IMG/VR virus record: IMGVR_UViG_3300042154_000908
Span: 1-33,089 of that record
Source of the DNA: a virus
DNA length: 33,089 bases
Strand: one strand, 5' to 3'
Shown: positions 25,801-32,651 of the stretch, piece by piece
Layout: each line of letters starts with the position of its first letter
Position numbering within the stretch: the stretch's first letter is position 1
The notes under the pieces: generated by a model
What the model was told of the DNA's origin: nothing
The model's database searches: none
What the model saw: the letters and a program-made list of their open reading frames with translations, nothing else
Position numbers and translations under genes: made by a program

Positions 25801-26768
25801 CAAATGAAATTAAACGTATTTGTGAACCAGGACAATTATTCTATAATAGAGATACTAACCAATTAGCAGTAACAATTAATGATGGTAATGGTGTTTGGAG
25901 TAATACAACTAGTTTAACAACAGTTAGAGCAGAAGCTGCAGGAACTGGTACACAAAATGCCGCTATACTTATGGGGGGTTATAGCTCCCCTACTGGTATT
26001 GTTGGGTGTACAGAATTATTTAATGGTTATTCTTGGACATCCGGAGCTGTTTTAATTACAGGAAGGGCTAGACTAGCCGCTTCTGGTGTTCAAAACGCAA
26101 CTTTAGGATTTGGAGGTGCTACTCCTTCCGGCGCTACAAACGTATCATGTGTAGAAGCATTTAATGGTGTGACTTGGGCAGCAGGCACTGCTTTAATCAC
26201 AGCTAGAAGATTCTTATTTGGAGCAGGTTCTCAAAATGCTGCTTTAGCATCTGGAGGATATGGCCCTGGTAATCTTTCTTGTACTGAAAAATATAATGGA
26301 ACAGCATGGGCTTCTAGTGGGGCTTTATCAGCTGCTAGATATCGCGGAGGTGGAAGTGGTACTCAAAATGCCGCTATTGTGACTGGTGGTGCTCCTGGAG
26401 CGGGAGCGTGTACAGAATTATTTAATGGTTCTACTTGGTTAACAGGACCTGCTTTAATAACAGGTAGATTTGATAACTCTAACGGCGGACTTCAAAACTC
26501 AGCTGTGACATTTGGTGGAGCTACACCAACAAACATAGCATGCACAGAAGAATATAATGGAACATCATGGTCATCCGGAGGTACTATGGGTACAGCTAGA
26601 AAAAGTGTTGGCCAAAATATTGGTACTCAGGGTAGATCATTAGCTGCAGGAGGATATGCTCCTGGCGCTGTAACTTGTGTAGAAAAATATAATCATACAG
26701 GCGTTACTTACCAACCAGTATATTTCAACTTAGCTGAATTACAACGTTTTTCTACTAAATCTATTTAA
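22845..26768 (+). CDS. Giant kelch-like protein: four predicted six-bladed propellers
   Basis: A 1307-residue repetitive protein. The basic unit is about 45-50 residues: GTQNAALAFGG, a variable loop, CTE.YNG..W, then GGA(L/M)ITAR. This has the hydrophobic-run-GG, Tyr, Trp spacing of kelch repeats. I count six Trp blades in each of four blocks (about 45-316, 389-648, 699-968, 1017-1283). Blocks are separated by linkers carrying GQ(I/L)F(F/Y) or GKIFYD and ending in a G.(G/T)(V/T)W strand that opens the next block. The N-terminus (SGSLTMSGSTALTGNV) resembles fibre shafts; the C-terminus is HTGVTYQPVYFNLAELQRFS. No catalytic motif, membrane segment or S74 domain is seen. It is probably a surface-exposed virion adhesin or decoration; a carbohydrate-binding role is a guess. 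Confidence 0.82.
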   Translation: MAILQSTTISGSLTMSGSTALTGNVTLNYFSSSVSGAIAPITAVWTAGGALSTARYGMGSAGTATAALAFGGYSSVAPGPFACTEAYNGSSWSGGGAMITGRVGLGGAGTANAALAFGGYKSNFPSAMLTCAEKYNGSAWSSTGAMITARCGIAGLGTQNAALAVGGCFSPTQVRCTEIFNGTAWSAGGAIITARQYGAGAGTTNAGLFAGGQGASFTVLTCTELYNGSTWSSTGALSTAREVAGAGTQTAAIVFGGTPATATCTELFNGTTWSTSVAMITGRRCGNGAGTQASALAFGGKCVGAAPSTATTEVFTAGTPGTPGTTVFTCIKSLDYSTVTGNISILSGSLALAPFATGSAPVTGSAGQIFFDSTNTTLRISGVGSGGGVWSSGGAMITAINSQTSAGTTNAALSFGGFAPTVVSCTERYNGSTWSTTGGLITARGFSFGGVGTQNAALSAGGGNPGAAANTEKYNGIAWSATGNLNCARAYLASTGVQNAALAMGAYIAPTGRTCVESFNSVAWTVGGALITGLHSSAAAGTQNAALTVGGDPTCTQAYNGIAWTIGGNMITGRNRLAAGGTQNVAIAMGGNNGAIVSCVEEYNGTTWSTNNAMITAREKLGGTGTQAAALAFGGLTPAAASSTEAYNTTNIQTCYIPTIEFATQDKAQQQLPDIEGKIFYDTNSKQFKVTGQSYGAGTWSVVTALISARQGIFGAGTSTAALAAGGDSPAGAKLTCTEIYNGSTWAAGGAIITARFLGGAAGTTNAGLIFGGATGPGAVVACTEKYNGSTWSSTGTLGFARYILTGTGTQNSALAVGGYSPSAPATARTCTEKFNGSTWATSTGTPQVTEGGTLVGTQNAALYISINTPTNTKCAIKFDGTTWYAATSTNCNHRVAAGFGTQNNAVIAAGQNPAISNTTEEFNGVSWNIGGNITTARSFTAGAGTQTSGLAFGGQAPSVVSCTELYTIPTITTTCTLTSIGNVTANEIKRICEPGQLFYNRDTNQLAVTINDGNGVWSNTTSLTTVRAEAAGTGTQNAAILMGGYSSPTGIVGCTELFNGYSWTSGAVLITGRARLAASGVQNATLGFGGATPSGATNVSCVEAFNGVTWAAGTALITARRFLFGAGSQNAALASGGYGPGNLSCTEKYNGTAWASSGALSAARYRGGGSGTQNAAIVTGGAPGAGACTELFNGSTWLTGPALITGRFDNSNGGLQNSAVTFGGATPTNIACTEEYNGTSWSSGGTMGTARKSVGQNIGTQGRSLAAGGYAPGAVTCVEKYNHTGVTYQPVYFNLAELQRFSTKSI
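22977..26693 (+). repeat. 24 kelch-type blades in four groups of six
   Basis: Blade units of about 140 bp, diverged from each other. Groups correspond to DNA 22977-23792, 24009-24788, 24939-25748 and 25893-26693. In nearly every blade a Cys precedes the TE.YNG motif. Counting was by eye from the Trp positions. Confidence 0.75.
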
Positions 26769-26775
26769 TATTTAT
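26768..26775 (+). promoter_or_regulatory. ATATTTAT motif, putative late promoter of second kelch gene
   Basis: Exact octamer starting on the last base of the upstream stop codon, 31 bases before the ATG at 26807. Confidence 0.5.
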
Positions 26776-26806
26776 TTGAAATACAATATACAAAACACAA
26801 TAACGC

Positions 26807-29734
26807 ATGTTAATTCATAACGCAGTCATAACAGGTTCAGTAATATTAAGTAACACGCCCTTAACATACGCCAGTTACACATCAGGATCTTCACCTGTGA
26901 CATCATCAGTTGGTCAAGCTTATTTCGATATAGCTAGTGAAGATTTACAAGTAACAGGTTTAGGTACAGGAGGTGGTGTATGGGCTAGTGGAGGTGCGTT
27001 AATTACAGCAAGAGTAGCTATAGCGGGTACTGGTACACAAAACGCAGCTTTATCATTTGGTGGTTATGTTACTCCAACCCATACTTCATGCGTTGAAAGA
27101 TATAATGGCACTGTTTGGTCAGCTGCTACTGCTTTAATAAATGGTAGACATGGCTCAGCAGCCGCTGGTACTCAAAACGCTGGCTTAGCAATTGCTGGTT
27201 ACCAATCAGTAAATACACAAATAACATGTACTGAAAAATTTAATGGTACGGCTTGGGCTGCTACAGGAGGTGTAATTAATGCTAGAGGTATTCTATCAGG
27301 CGCTGGTACTCAAAATGCAGCATTAGCATTTGGTGGTGCTACTTCACCATATACAGAAGGATTCAACGGTATATCTTGGTCAAGTTGTAGTGGTTTAATT
27401 ACAGCTGTAAGAGCAGGCGCTGGTGGGGGTACTCAAAACGCCGCTATCGCTACTGGTGGTAATTCTCCATCTGCTATTGTAGCATGTACAGAATTATCTA
27501 ATGGTGTTTCTTGGGCGGCTGGCCCATCTATGATTAATGCTAAAAGAGCCTCTAGCTTAGCTGGTACTCAAAATATCGCTTTATCATTTGGTGGTTATGG
27601 CGACTCAGGATTAGTAGGAACAGAAGAATATAATGGTACATCTTGGACAGTAGGTGGCAGTATGATTACAAATAGATGTAGATTAGGAGGTTCAGGTACT
27701 CAGTCACAAGGTTTAGCATTTGGTGGATCTTCATCTCCAGGAGTTTCAAACACATGCACAGAAGCTTACACAACAACAAACATAAAAACCTGTAAGATAG
27801 CCACTATTGAAACAGTAACTAATCAACCTGCGGAACAACAACTTGATCCAACAGCAGGTAAAATATATTATGACAACAACTCAGGCCAATTTAAGGCTGT
27901 GGGTGTGTCTTATGGTGCTGGTACTTGGAGTGCTAGTGGTGCAATGATTAATGCTGTAGCTCGTAATGCTGGATTCGGTACTCAAACATCTGCTCTGAGT
28001 GCTGGAGGGTATACACCTACAGTAGTATCTTGTGTAGAAGCATTTAACGGCTCAACTTGGTCTTCTTGTACTGGTTTAATTACAGCTAGAAGATTAACAA
28101 ATGGAGTAGGATCTACTTCTGCTGGATTAGTCATAGGCGGTTTCAACTCTAGTACTTGTGGTTGTACAGAAAAATGGAATGGATCAACCTGGTCTACTAC
28201 AGGAGCTTTAATCAACGCTAGATACGGTTCTATGGTAGCCGGTACACAAAATGCTGCTGTTTCCGCTGGTGGTAGTGGTGGTGGCTTATCTACTACAGAA
28301 AAATTTAATGGTTCAACTTGGGCCGCAGGAAATAATATTAACAATCCAAGACAACTAGGTACTGGTGTTGGTACTCAAAATGCTGCTTTAGGATTTGGTG
28401 GTACATGTGGACCGAATGTATGTAGTTGTACAGAAGCATATAATGGAACTACTTGGTATGCTGCAGCTGCTCTTCCTCAACCAACCAACTACCCAATAGG
28501 ATCAGGAACACAAAACTCAGCTTTATCTATGGGAGGGTATGCTCCAGCTCAACCTACTGTTACAAATAGGTCTTATGAATACAATGGTGTAGCTTGGTCA
28601 ACAGGAGGTAGTTTAATTACATCTAGAGCAGTAGGTGGTGGTGCTGGTTCTCAAACAGCCGCTGTTGCTTTTGGAGGTCAGACTCCGACTAATGTGACTT
28701 GTACTGAACTTTACAACGTCCCAACCACATATACTACATGCACACTTACCTCAATTGGTAATGTGACCGCAAACGAAATCAAACGTATATGTGAACCAGG
28801 ACAAATATTCTATAACCGTGATACTAACCAATTTAATGTCACAATTAATGGTGGTAATGGTGTTTGGAATAACTCAGCTAACTTAAACACTGCTAGATTT
28901 AACTTAGCAGGAGCTGGTACTCAAAATAGTGCTTTAGCATTTGGTGGAGTAGTGAATGTAGATTGTGCTTGTTCAGAAGCATTTAATGGTTATTCTTGGA
29001 CTGTATCAAGTCCATTAATTACTGCTAGAAGAGCTTTAGCAGGAGGTGGCCAACAAAACGCCGCTTGGGGTGCTGGCGGATTAGCAGCTCCAGCTTATGT
29101 AACATGTACTGAATTGTATAATGGATCAGCTTGGGCAGCGTCTGGAGCTTTAAGTACTGCTAGATACCAACTTTATGGTATAGGTACTCAAAACGCGGCA
29201 GTAGTAGCTGGAGGATATAGTACAGCTGCTTCAGTAAACGCTTGTGTTGAAGTATTTAATGGTACGTCTTGGTCAGCGGGTTGTGCTTTAGGAGCTGCTC
29301 GATACAGAGGTGGTTCAGGAGCTGGTACACAAAACTCTGGCTTAATTGCAGGAGGTACTTTCCCAGCATTATTAAGTTCTTCTTGTAAATATAATGGCTC
29401 ATCTTGGTCATCAGGTGGTAACTTAAACACAGCTAGATCTCAAGGTAATAACGCTGGTACTCAAAATGCCGCTTTATACTCTGGAGGAACAACACCAACT
29501 ATTGCCACTTGTACTGAAGAATATAATGGAACAGCTTGGTCTGTTACTTCTCCTTTACTTACAGCAACTTCAAATTTTGGAGTATCTGGTACTCAATCAA
29601 GAGCTGCAATGTTTGGAGGAAATGCTCCTACAACATCGGCTGCTACACAAAAGTATAATCACACAGGTATCACATACCAACCACTATACTTTAACTTAGA
29701 TGAATTACAAAAATACTCATCAGTTTCTAAATAA
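26807..29734 (+). CDS. Giant kelch-like protein: three predicted six-bladed propellers
   Basis: A 975-residue paralogue of the preceding gene. Three blocks of six blades lie at about residues 58-322, 372-638 and 686-952. The N-terminal segment (TSGSSPVTSSVGQAYFDIAS to GGGVW) corresponds to the linker before the second block of the 1307-residue protein. Its two linkers match linkers 2 and 3 of that protein, one almost perfectly (CTLTSIGNVTANEIKRICEP in both). The C-terminal tail HTGITYQPLYFNLDELQKYS also matches. It therefore equals the larger protein minus its first propeller. Likely role as for its neighbour: a surface virion component, exact function unknown. Confidence 0.82.
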   Translation: MLIHNAVITGSVILSNTPLTYASYTSGSSPVTSSVGQAYFDIASEDLQVTGLGTGGGVWASGGALITARVAIAGTGTQNAALSFGGYVTPTHTSCVERYNGTVWSAATALINGRHGSAAAGTQNAGLAIAGYQSVNTQITCTEKFNGTAWAATGGVINARGILSGAGTQNAALAFGGATSPYTEGFNGISWSSCSGLITAVRAGAGGGTQNAAIATGGNSPSAIVACTELSNGVSWAAGPSMINAKRASSLAGTQNIALSFGGYGDSGLVGTEEYNGTSWTVGGSMITNRCRLGGSGTQSQGLAFGGSSSPGVSNTCTEAYTTTNIKTCKIATIETVTNQPAEQQLDPTAGKIYYDNNSGQFKAVGVSYGAGTWSASGAMINAVARNAGFGTQTSALSAGGYTPTVVSCVEAFNGSTWSSCTGLITARRLTNGVGSTSAGLVIGGFNSSTCGCTEKWNGSTWSTTGALINARYGSMVAGTQNAAVSAGGSGGGLSTTEKFNGSTWAAGNNINNPRQLGTGVGTQNAALGFGGTCGPNVCSCTEAYNGTTWYAAAALPQPTNYPIGSGTQNSALSMGGYAPAQPTVTNRSYEYNGVAWSTGGSLITSRAVGGGAGSQTAAVAFGGQTPTNVTCTELYNVPTTYTTCTLTSIGNVTANEIKRICEPGQIFYNRDTNQFNVTINGGNGVWNNSANLNTARFNLAGAGTQNSALAFGGVVNVDCACSEAFNGYSWTVSSPLITARRALAGGGQQNAAWGAGGLAAPAYVTCTELYNGSAWAASGALSTARYQLYGIGTQNAAVVAGGYSTAASVNACVEVFNGTSWSAGCALGAARYRGGSGAGTQNSGLIAGGTFPALLSSSCKYNGSSWSSGGNLNTARSQGNNAGTQNAALYSGGTTPTIATCTEEYNGTAWSVTSPLLTATSNFGVSGTQSRAAMFGGNAPTTSAATQKYNHTGITYQPLYFNLDELQKYSSVSK
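26978..29662 (+). repeat. 18 kelch-type blades in three groups of six
   Basis: Same blade unit as in the preceding gene. Groups correspond to DNA 26978-27772, 27920-28720 and 28862-29662. Codon choices differ from the neighbouring gene even where the protein is identical, as in the conserved linker, so the duplication is not recent. Confidence 0.75.
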
Positions 29735-29741
29735 TAATAAC

Positions 29742-29749
29742 ATATTTAT
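29742..29749 (+). promoter_or_regulatory. ATATTTAT motif, putative late promoter
   Basis: Exact octamer (ACATATTTATAA) 7 bases after the kelch gene stop and 22 bases before the ATG at 29772. It is the last clear copy, so it may drive everything from here to the window end. A one-base variant, ATATTTAA, lies at 32639-32646. Confidence 0.5.
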
Positions 29750-29771
29750 AATCACATAAAACAAAAAACAA

Positions 29772-30035
29772 ATGAAATATTTCGTTATTCAAAACCCAGG
29801 TGTTGAAGGATTTATCACTCACGCTGACAACGCAACAGCACATATCGCTGAATACCCAGGAAACGTATTCGTAACAGAAAACGCAGCATGGGGTGCACGT
29901 GTAAGTGCAGTTGAGAAAACAAAAGCAGAAGCTCAAGCTATCGTTGACGCGGTAATTGCTGAAGCAAAAGCTAACTTCGTTCCTAACGAAAATGAGCCAA
30001 ACCAAGTTGGACCACAAGACATTACACTTCCTTAA
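29772..30035 (+). CDS. Unknown small protein, 87 residues
   Basis: Begins MKYFVIQNPGVEGFITHADN, with a short beta-like N-terminal half, then an Ala/Glu/Lys-rich helix (VEKTKAEAQAIVDAVIAEAK, about residues 47-66) and a polar tail. It has no Cys and no membrane segment. It follows the kelch genes with its own ATATTTAT motif. GC content and codon choice look slightly higher than in the kelch genes, as expected for a well-expressed small gene. I do not recognise the family; a minor structural protein is possible. Confidence 0.75.
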   Translation: MKYFVIQNPGVEGFITHADNATAHIAEYPGNVFVTENAAWGARVSAVEKTKAEAQAIVDAVIAEAKANFVPNENEPNQVGPQDITLP

Positions 30036-30094
30036 TGGAGGTGTTTGGCTTGTCCAAATAAATTAGTTACATTCAATAAATTGTTATAACACAT

Positions 30095-30832
30095 ATGGAA
30101 GAAAATAAAACAAACGAGCAAGTTGAACTAACTCCGGTTAGCGAACTTGCTCCTGTTCTTAATGTATTGAAAGAGCATGACGCTCAAATCATTAAAGAAT
30201 TAAGAGAAGAATTAACTGACACTTGGTCTAAACGTCAGATCTTTAGAACCGAAACCGAAATGCGCGTTTCAGTATTAAACGACGTTAAACATCCAACTCC
30301 TGCATCCAAGTATTGGCAAGCAGTGAGAGAACAGTCAGCTATGTTTGAGAATTTAGTATCATTATCGTTTGAATTAAGACGTAATGAAATTAAGCGTAAA
30401 AAATTAGAGAAAAAATTAAGCGAGACTCAAGATGAGTTAGACGCTGCTGAAATCTCTATTGACTTAGATCAAAACATATACGAGCGTGCATCTATGGAGC
30501 AAACAGCTAAAGATAGAGTACGTGAGATCAATACATGGTCTGAAATCAAAAAAGAATTAGACAACGGTCAATTCGATAATAAGAATGTTAACACGCATCA
30601 AGTTGAAGCGTTACACTTAACATTGTTAAATAGAGCACAAACATTGAATGAACATTCAGATCCAACTGAAGTACAAAACATCATGGGTCCATTACAAACA
30701 ATGCATCGCTTGAAAGAACAAAACTTGTTAGCTGAAGGTGGTGATGGTAAGACAATTAAGAAATTATCGTTCAATCCAAACGGTCACTTAACACCAGAAC
30801 TACAAGCAGCACAACCAGAACAAAACCAGTAA
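30095..30832 (+). CDS. Unknown coiled-coil protein, 245 residues
   Basis: A soluble, charged, mostly helical protein. Residues 25-60 (LKEHDAQIIKELREEL, TWSKRQIFRTETEMR) and especially 100-135 (IKRKKLEKKLSETQDELDAA) have strong coiled-coil heptads. The C-terminus is polar and Gln-rich. No enzyme motif is visible. The dioxygenase gene starts 3 bases after the stop, so it probably belongs to the same transcript as the four dioxygenases. Whether it is a structural protein or a partner of those enzymes cannot be told from sequence. Confidence 0.75.
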   Translation: MEENKTNEQVELTPVSELAPVLNVLKEHDAQIIKELREELTDTWSKRQIFRTETEMRVSVLNDVKHPTPASKYWQAVREQSAMFENLVSLSFELRRNEIKRKKLEKKLSETQDELDAAEISIDLDQNIYERASMEQTAKDRVREINTWSEIKKELDNGQFDNKNVNTHQVEALHLTLLNRAQTLNEHSDPTEVQNIMGPLQTMHRLKEQNLLAEGGDGKTIKKLSFNPNGHLTPELQAAQPEQNQ

Positions 30833-30835
30833 TAA

Positions 30836-31414
30836 ATGTTTTTATATTCTAAGCCCAACGCGTTACCAGTAGATCTGTGTAACGTGTTGATTCAAAGTTT
30901 TGAACAGTCTCCATTACAGAAACGAGGTGCTATAGGGTACCTAGGAGAAACAGTCGAGAAACATGACGTTAAGTCTTCCACTGACATTACTTTTGATCCT
31001 TCATTTATTAAAGATCCAGTATGGGGTCCTCAATTACAAGCAGTAGTTGATACTTTATCTCATGGTATGGAAGATTATATTTCTAGGTTTGATATGGCGA
31101 TGAACAATATGGATGATTTTCGACTGAATGATCAATTCAATATGCAACGCTACACTCCAGGAGAAGGATTTCATGGATGGCATTGTGAGAGAGCAGGATT
31201 GACTCATTCAAACAGAATATTGGCTTGGATGTTTTATTTAAACGATGTAACAGATGGTGGTGGAACTCAGTTCTACTACCAACAACACATTGAACAACCA
31301 CAAGCAGGTAAATTAATTATCTGGCCTAGTGATTGGATGTACTTACACCGTGGTTTAACTTCACAAACACAAACAAAATATGTTTTAACAGGGTGGTACG
31401 TCCACTACAAATAA
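30836..31414 (+). CDS. 2OG-Fe(II) dioxygenase, HxE metal-site variant
   Basis: A 192-residue double-stranded beta-helix oxygenase. The metal site reads H116-C-E118 (GFHGWHCERA) and a distal H171 (WMYLHRG), with K181 (KYVLTGW) in the position that usually binds 2-oxoglutarate. The central strands RILAWMFYLNDVTDGGGTQF and AGKLIIWPSDW are typical of prolyl-hydroxylase-like members. Most family members use HxD and Arg; Glu and Lys here are conservative changes that may still support activity. It is the first of four consecutive oxygenase-like genes with gaps of 3-19 bases. The substrate is unknown; a protein (virion or host) is the most likely type. Confidence 0.88.
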   Translation: MFLYSKPNALPVDLCNVLIQSFEQSPLQKRGAIGYLGETVEKHDVKSSTDITFDPSFIKDPVWGPQLQAVVDTLSHGMEDYISRFDMAMNNMDDFRLNDQFNMQRYTPGEGFHGWHCERAGLTHSNRILAWMFYLNDVTDGGGTQFYYQQHIEQPQAGKLIIWPSDWMYLHRGLTSQTQTKYVLTGWYVHYK

Positions 31415-31421
31415 ATGTTTT

Positions 31422-32036
31422 ATGTTATTAAGACCCCATCTCCATCAAGAGACAAAAACTAACTTCTCTGACTTTTATTATTTTAAGTCTGCCTTCACAG
31501 ATGACATGCTTAAGAGATTAGATGACATGATCTATTCTAATGGGTATAAATTTGAGAATGGAAAAACATCTGACTCATATGGTAACTCAAGTGATGATCC
31601 AACATCAAATGTTAGACGAATCGCTTATGTTAACCCCGTAGAACACTCAAAATGGTTGTATGACGCACTAGAACCACTAGTATTACAAGCCAATAGAGAA
31701 TTATATAATTTTGACATCCAATACGTGACTGATCCAATTCATTACGTGATTTACCCGCCTGAAGGAGGACACCTAAGATGGCATATGGATGTAGGGTACG
31801 GCGAAGTTAACCGCCGTAAATTGTCACTAACCGTGCAATTAAGCGACCCGAGCGAATATGAAGGTGGCGATTTCCATATTTGGTATGGAGGTGATGAAGG
31901 ACACTTCATTACTATGCCTAAAGAGAAAGGTACAGTATTAATATTTCCTTCTTTCCTAATGCACCGTGTGACTCCTGTAACTAAAGGAACAAGAAAAGCA
32001 TTGGTATTCTGGACAGGAGGTGAACCTTATAAATAA
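31422..32036 (+). CDS. 2OG-Fe(II) dioxygenase, canonical HxD...H...R
   Basis: A 204-residue enzyme with the full canonical site: H121-M-D123 (LRWHMDVG), H181 (FLMHRVTPV) and R191 (GTRKALVFW). The strands KLSLTVQLSDPSEYEGGDFH and GTVLIFPSFLMHRV match the prolyl 4-hydroxylase/PKHD-type hydroxylase pattern. The N-terminal 100 residues are a less conserved support domain. I chose the ATG at 31422; the ATG at 31415 is in another frame that stops after 15 codons. Of the four oxygenases here, this one has the most conventional active site. Confidence 0.92.
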   Translation: MLLRPHLHQETKTNFSDFYYFKSAFTDDMLKRLDDMIYSNGYKFENGKTSDSYGNSSDDPTSNVRRIAYVNPVEHSKWLYDALEPLVLQANRELYNFDIQYVTDPIHYVIYPPEGGHLRWHMDVGYGEVNRRKLSLTVQLSDPSEYEGGDFHIWYGGDEGHFITMPKEKGTVLIFPSFLMHRVTPVTKGTRKALVFWTGGEPYK

Positions 32037-32041
32037 TAGTT

Positions 32042-32632
32042 ATGGAATTTAATGTAAATGAAGAGTTACTCTTCTATACTCCGTTATGGAGCGTTTATGC
32101 AAAAGATTTGGACAATACTAAAATTAAAGAGTATTGTTTAGAAACACGTGAGAAAACTCAAGGTGTACAATTATCAAATAAAGGTGGTTGGCACTCAAGA
32201 GAAATACTAACACCATTGCCTACAGAACTAGAGGCATTATTCAAAGATTTAACTGAGTTTGTTAATACCTACTGTGCTAAAACCACTGGTATTTCTGGAT
32301 TAGAGTTAGGTAATTTTTGGATCAATATTAATGGTAAACATGACTATAATTTACTTCATGATCATTTTGGAGGTATTATTTCAGGCGTTTATTATGTAGA
32401 CGTACCAACGTCAAACATGGGAAATTTGATATTAGAGAGAAATGACCATATGGAATACTTTTTACCATCACAAGTACAAGGTTTAACTCCATTCACTTCT
32501 CAATCATCATCTAAGCAACCATTAACTGGAATGACTTATTTGTTCCCATCATTTACTCGTCATAGAGTAGATAGAAATGATAGTGATTTAGAGAGAATCT
32601 CTATCGCATTTAACTTTGTTTTACCAAAGTAA
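32042..32632 (+). CDS. Putative 2OG-Fe(II) oxygenase, HxH-type
   Basis: A 196-residue protein resembling the phage/bacterial group of putative 2OG-Fe(II) oxygenases (TIGR02466-like), in which the first metal motif is HxH rather than HxD. The relevant stretch is NLLHDHFGGIISGVYYVDVP with H106 and H108. The distal part is YLFPSFTRHRVDRND with H174, then ERISIAFNF with R185 as the likely 2-oxoglutarate ligand. The N-terminal LLFYTPLWSVYAKDL is also typical. It starts 5 bases after the previous oxygenase. Catalytic activity is less certain than for the HxD enzyme. Confidence 0.85.
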   Translation: MEFNVNEELLFYTPLWSVYAKDLDNTKIKEYCLETREKTQGVQLSNKGGWHSREILTPLPTELEALFKDLTEFVNTYCAKTTGISGLELGNFWININGKHDYNLLHDHFGGIISGVYYVDVPTSNMGNLILERNDHMEYFLPSQVQGLTPFTSQSSSKQPLTGMTYLFPSFTRHRVDRNDSDLERISIAFNFVLPK

Positions 32633-32651
32633 TTAGTTATATTTAATTGTT

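Noticed and set aside
22977-29662. Minus-strand open frames within the kelch and fibre genes (Pro/Ala-rich)
   Set aside because: They are the antisense of Gly/Ala/Ser-rich repeats, which naturally lack stops on the other strand.
1615-29749. Reading the ATATTTAT motifs as T4 late promoters (TATAAATA) firing on the minus strand
   Set aside because: No minus-strand genes exist in the window, and the motif position correlates with + strand gene starts and + strand terminators.
30044-30058. Hairpin TTTGG-CTTGT-CCAAA after the 87-residue gene, considered as a terminator
   Set aside because: Only a 5-bp A/T-rich stem with no T-run; too weak to call.
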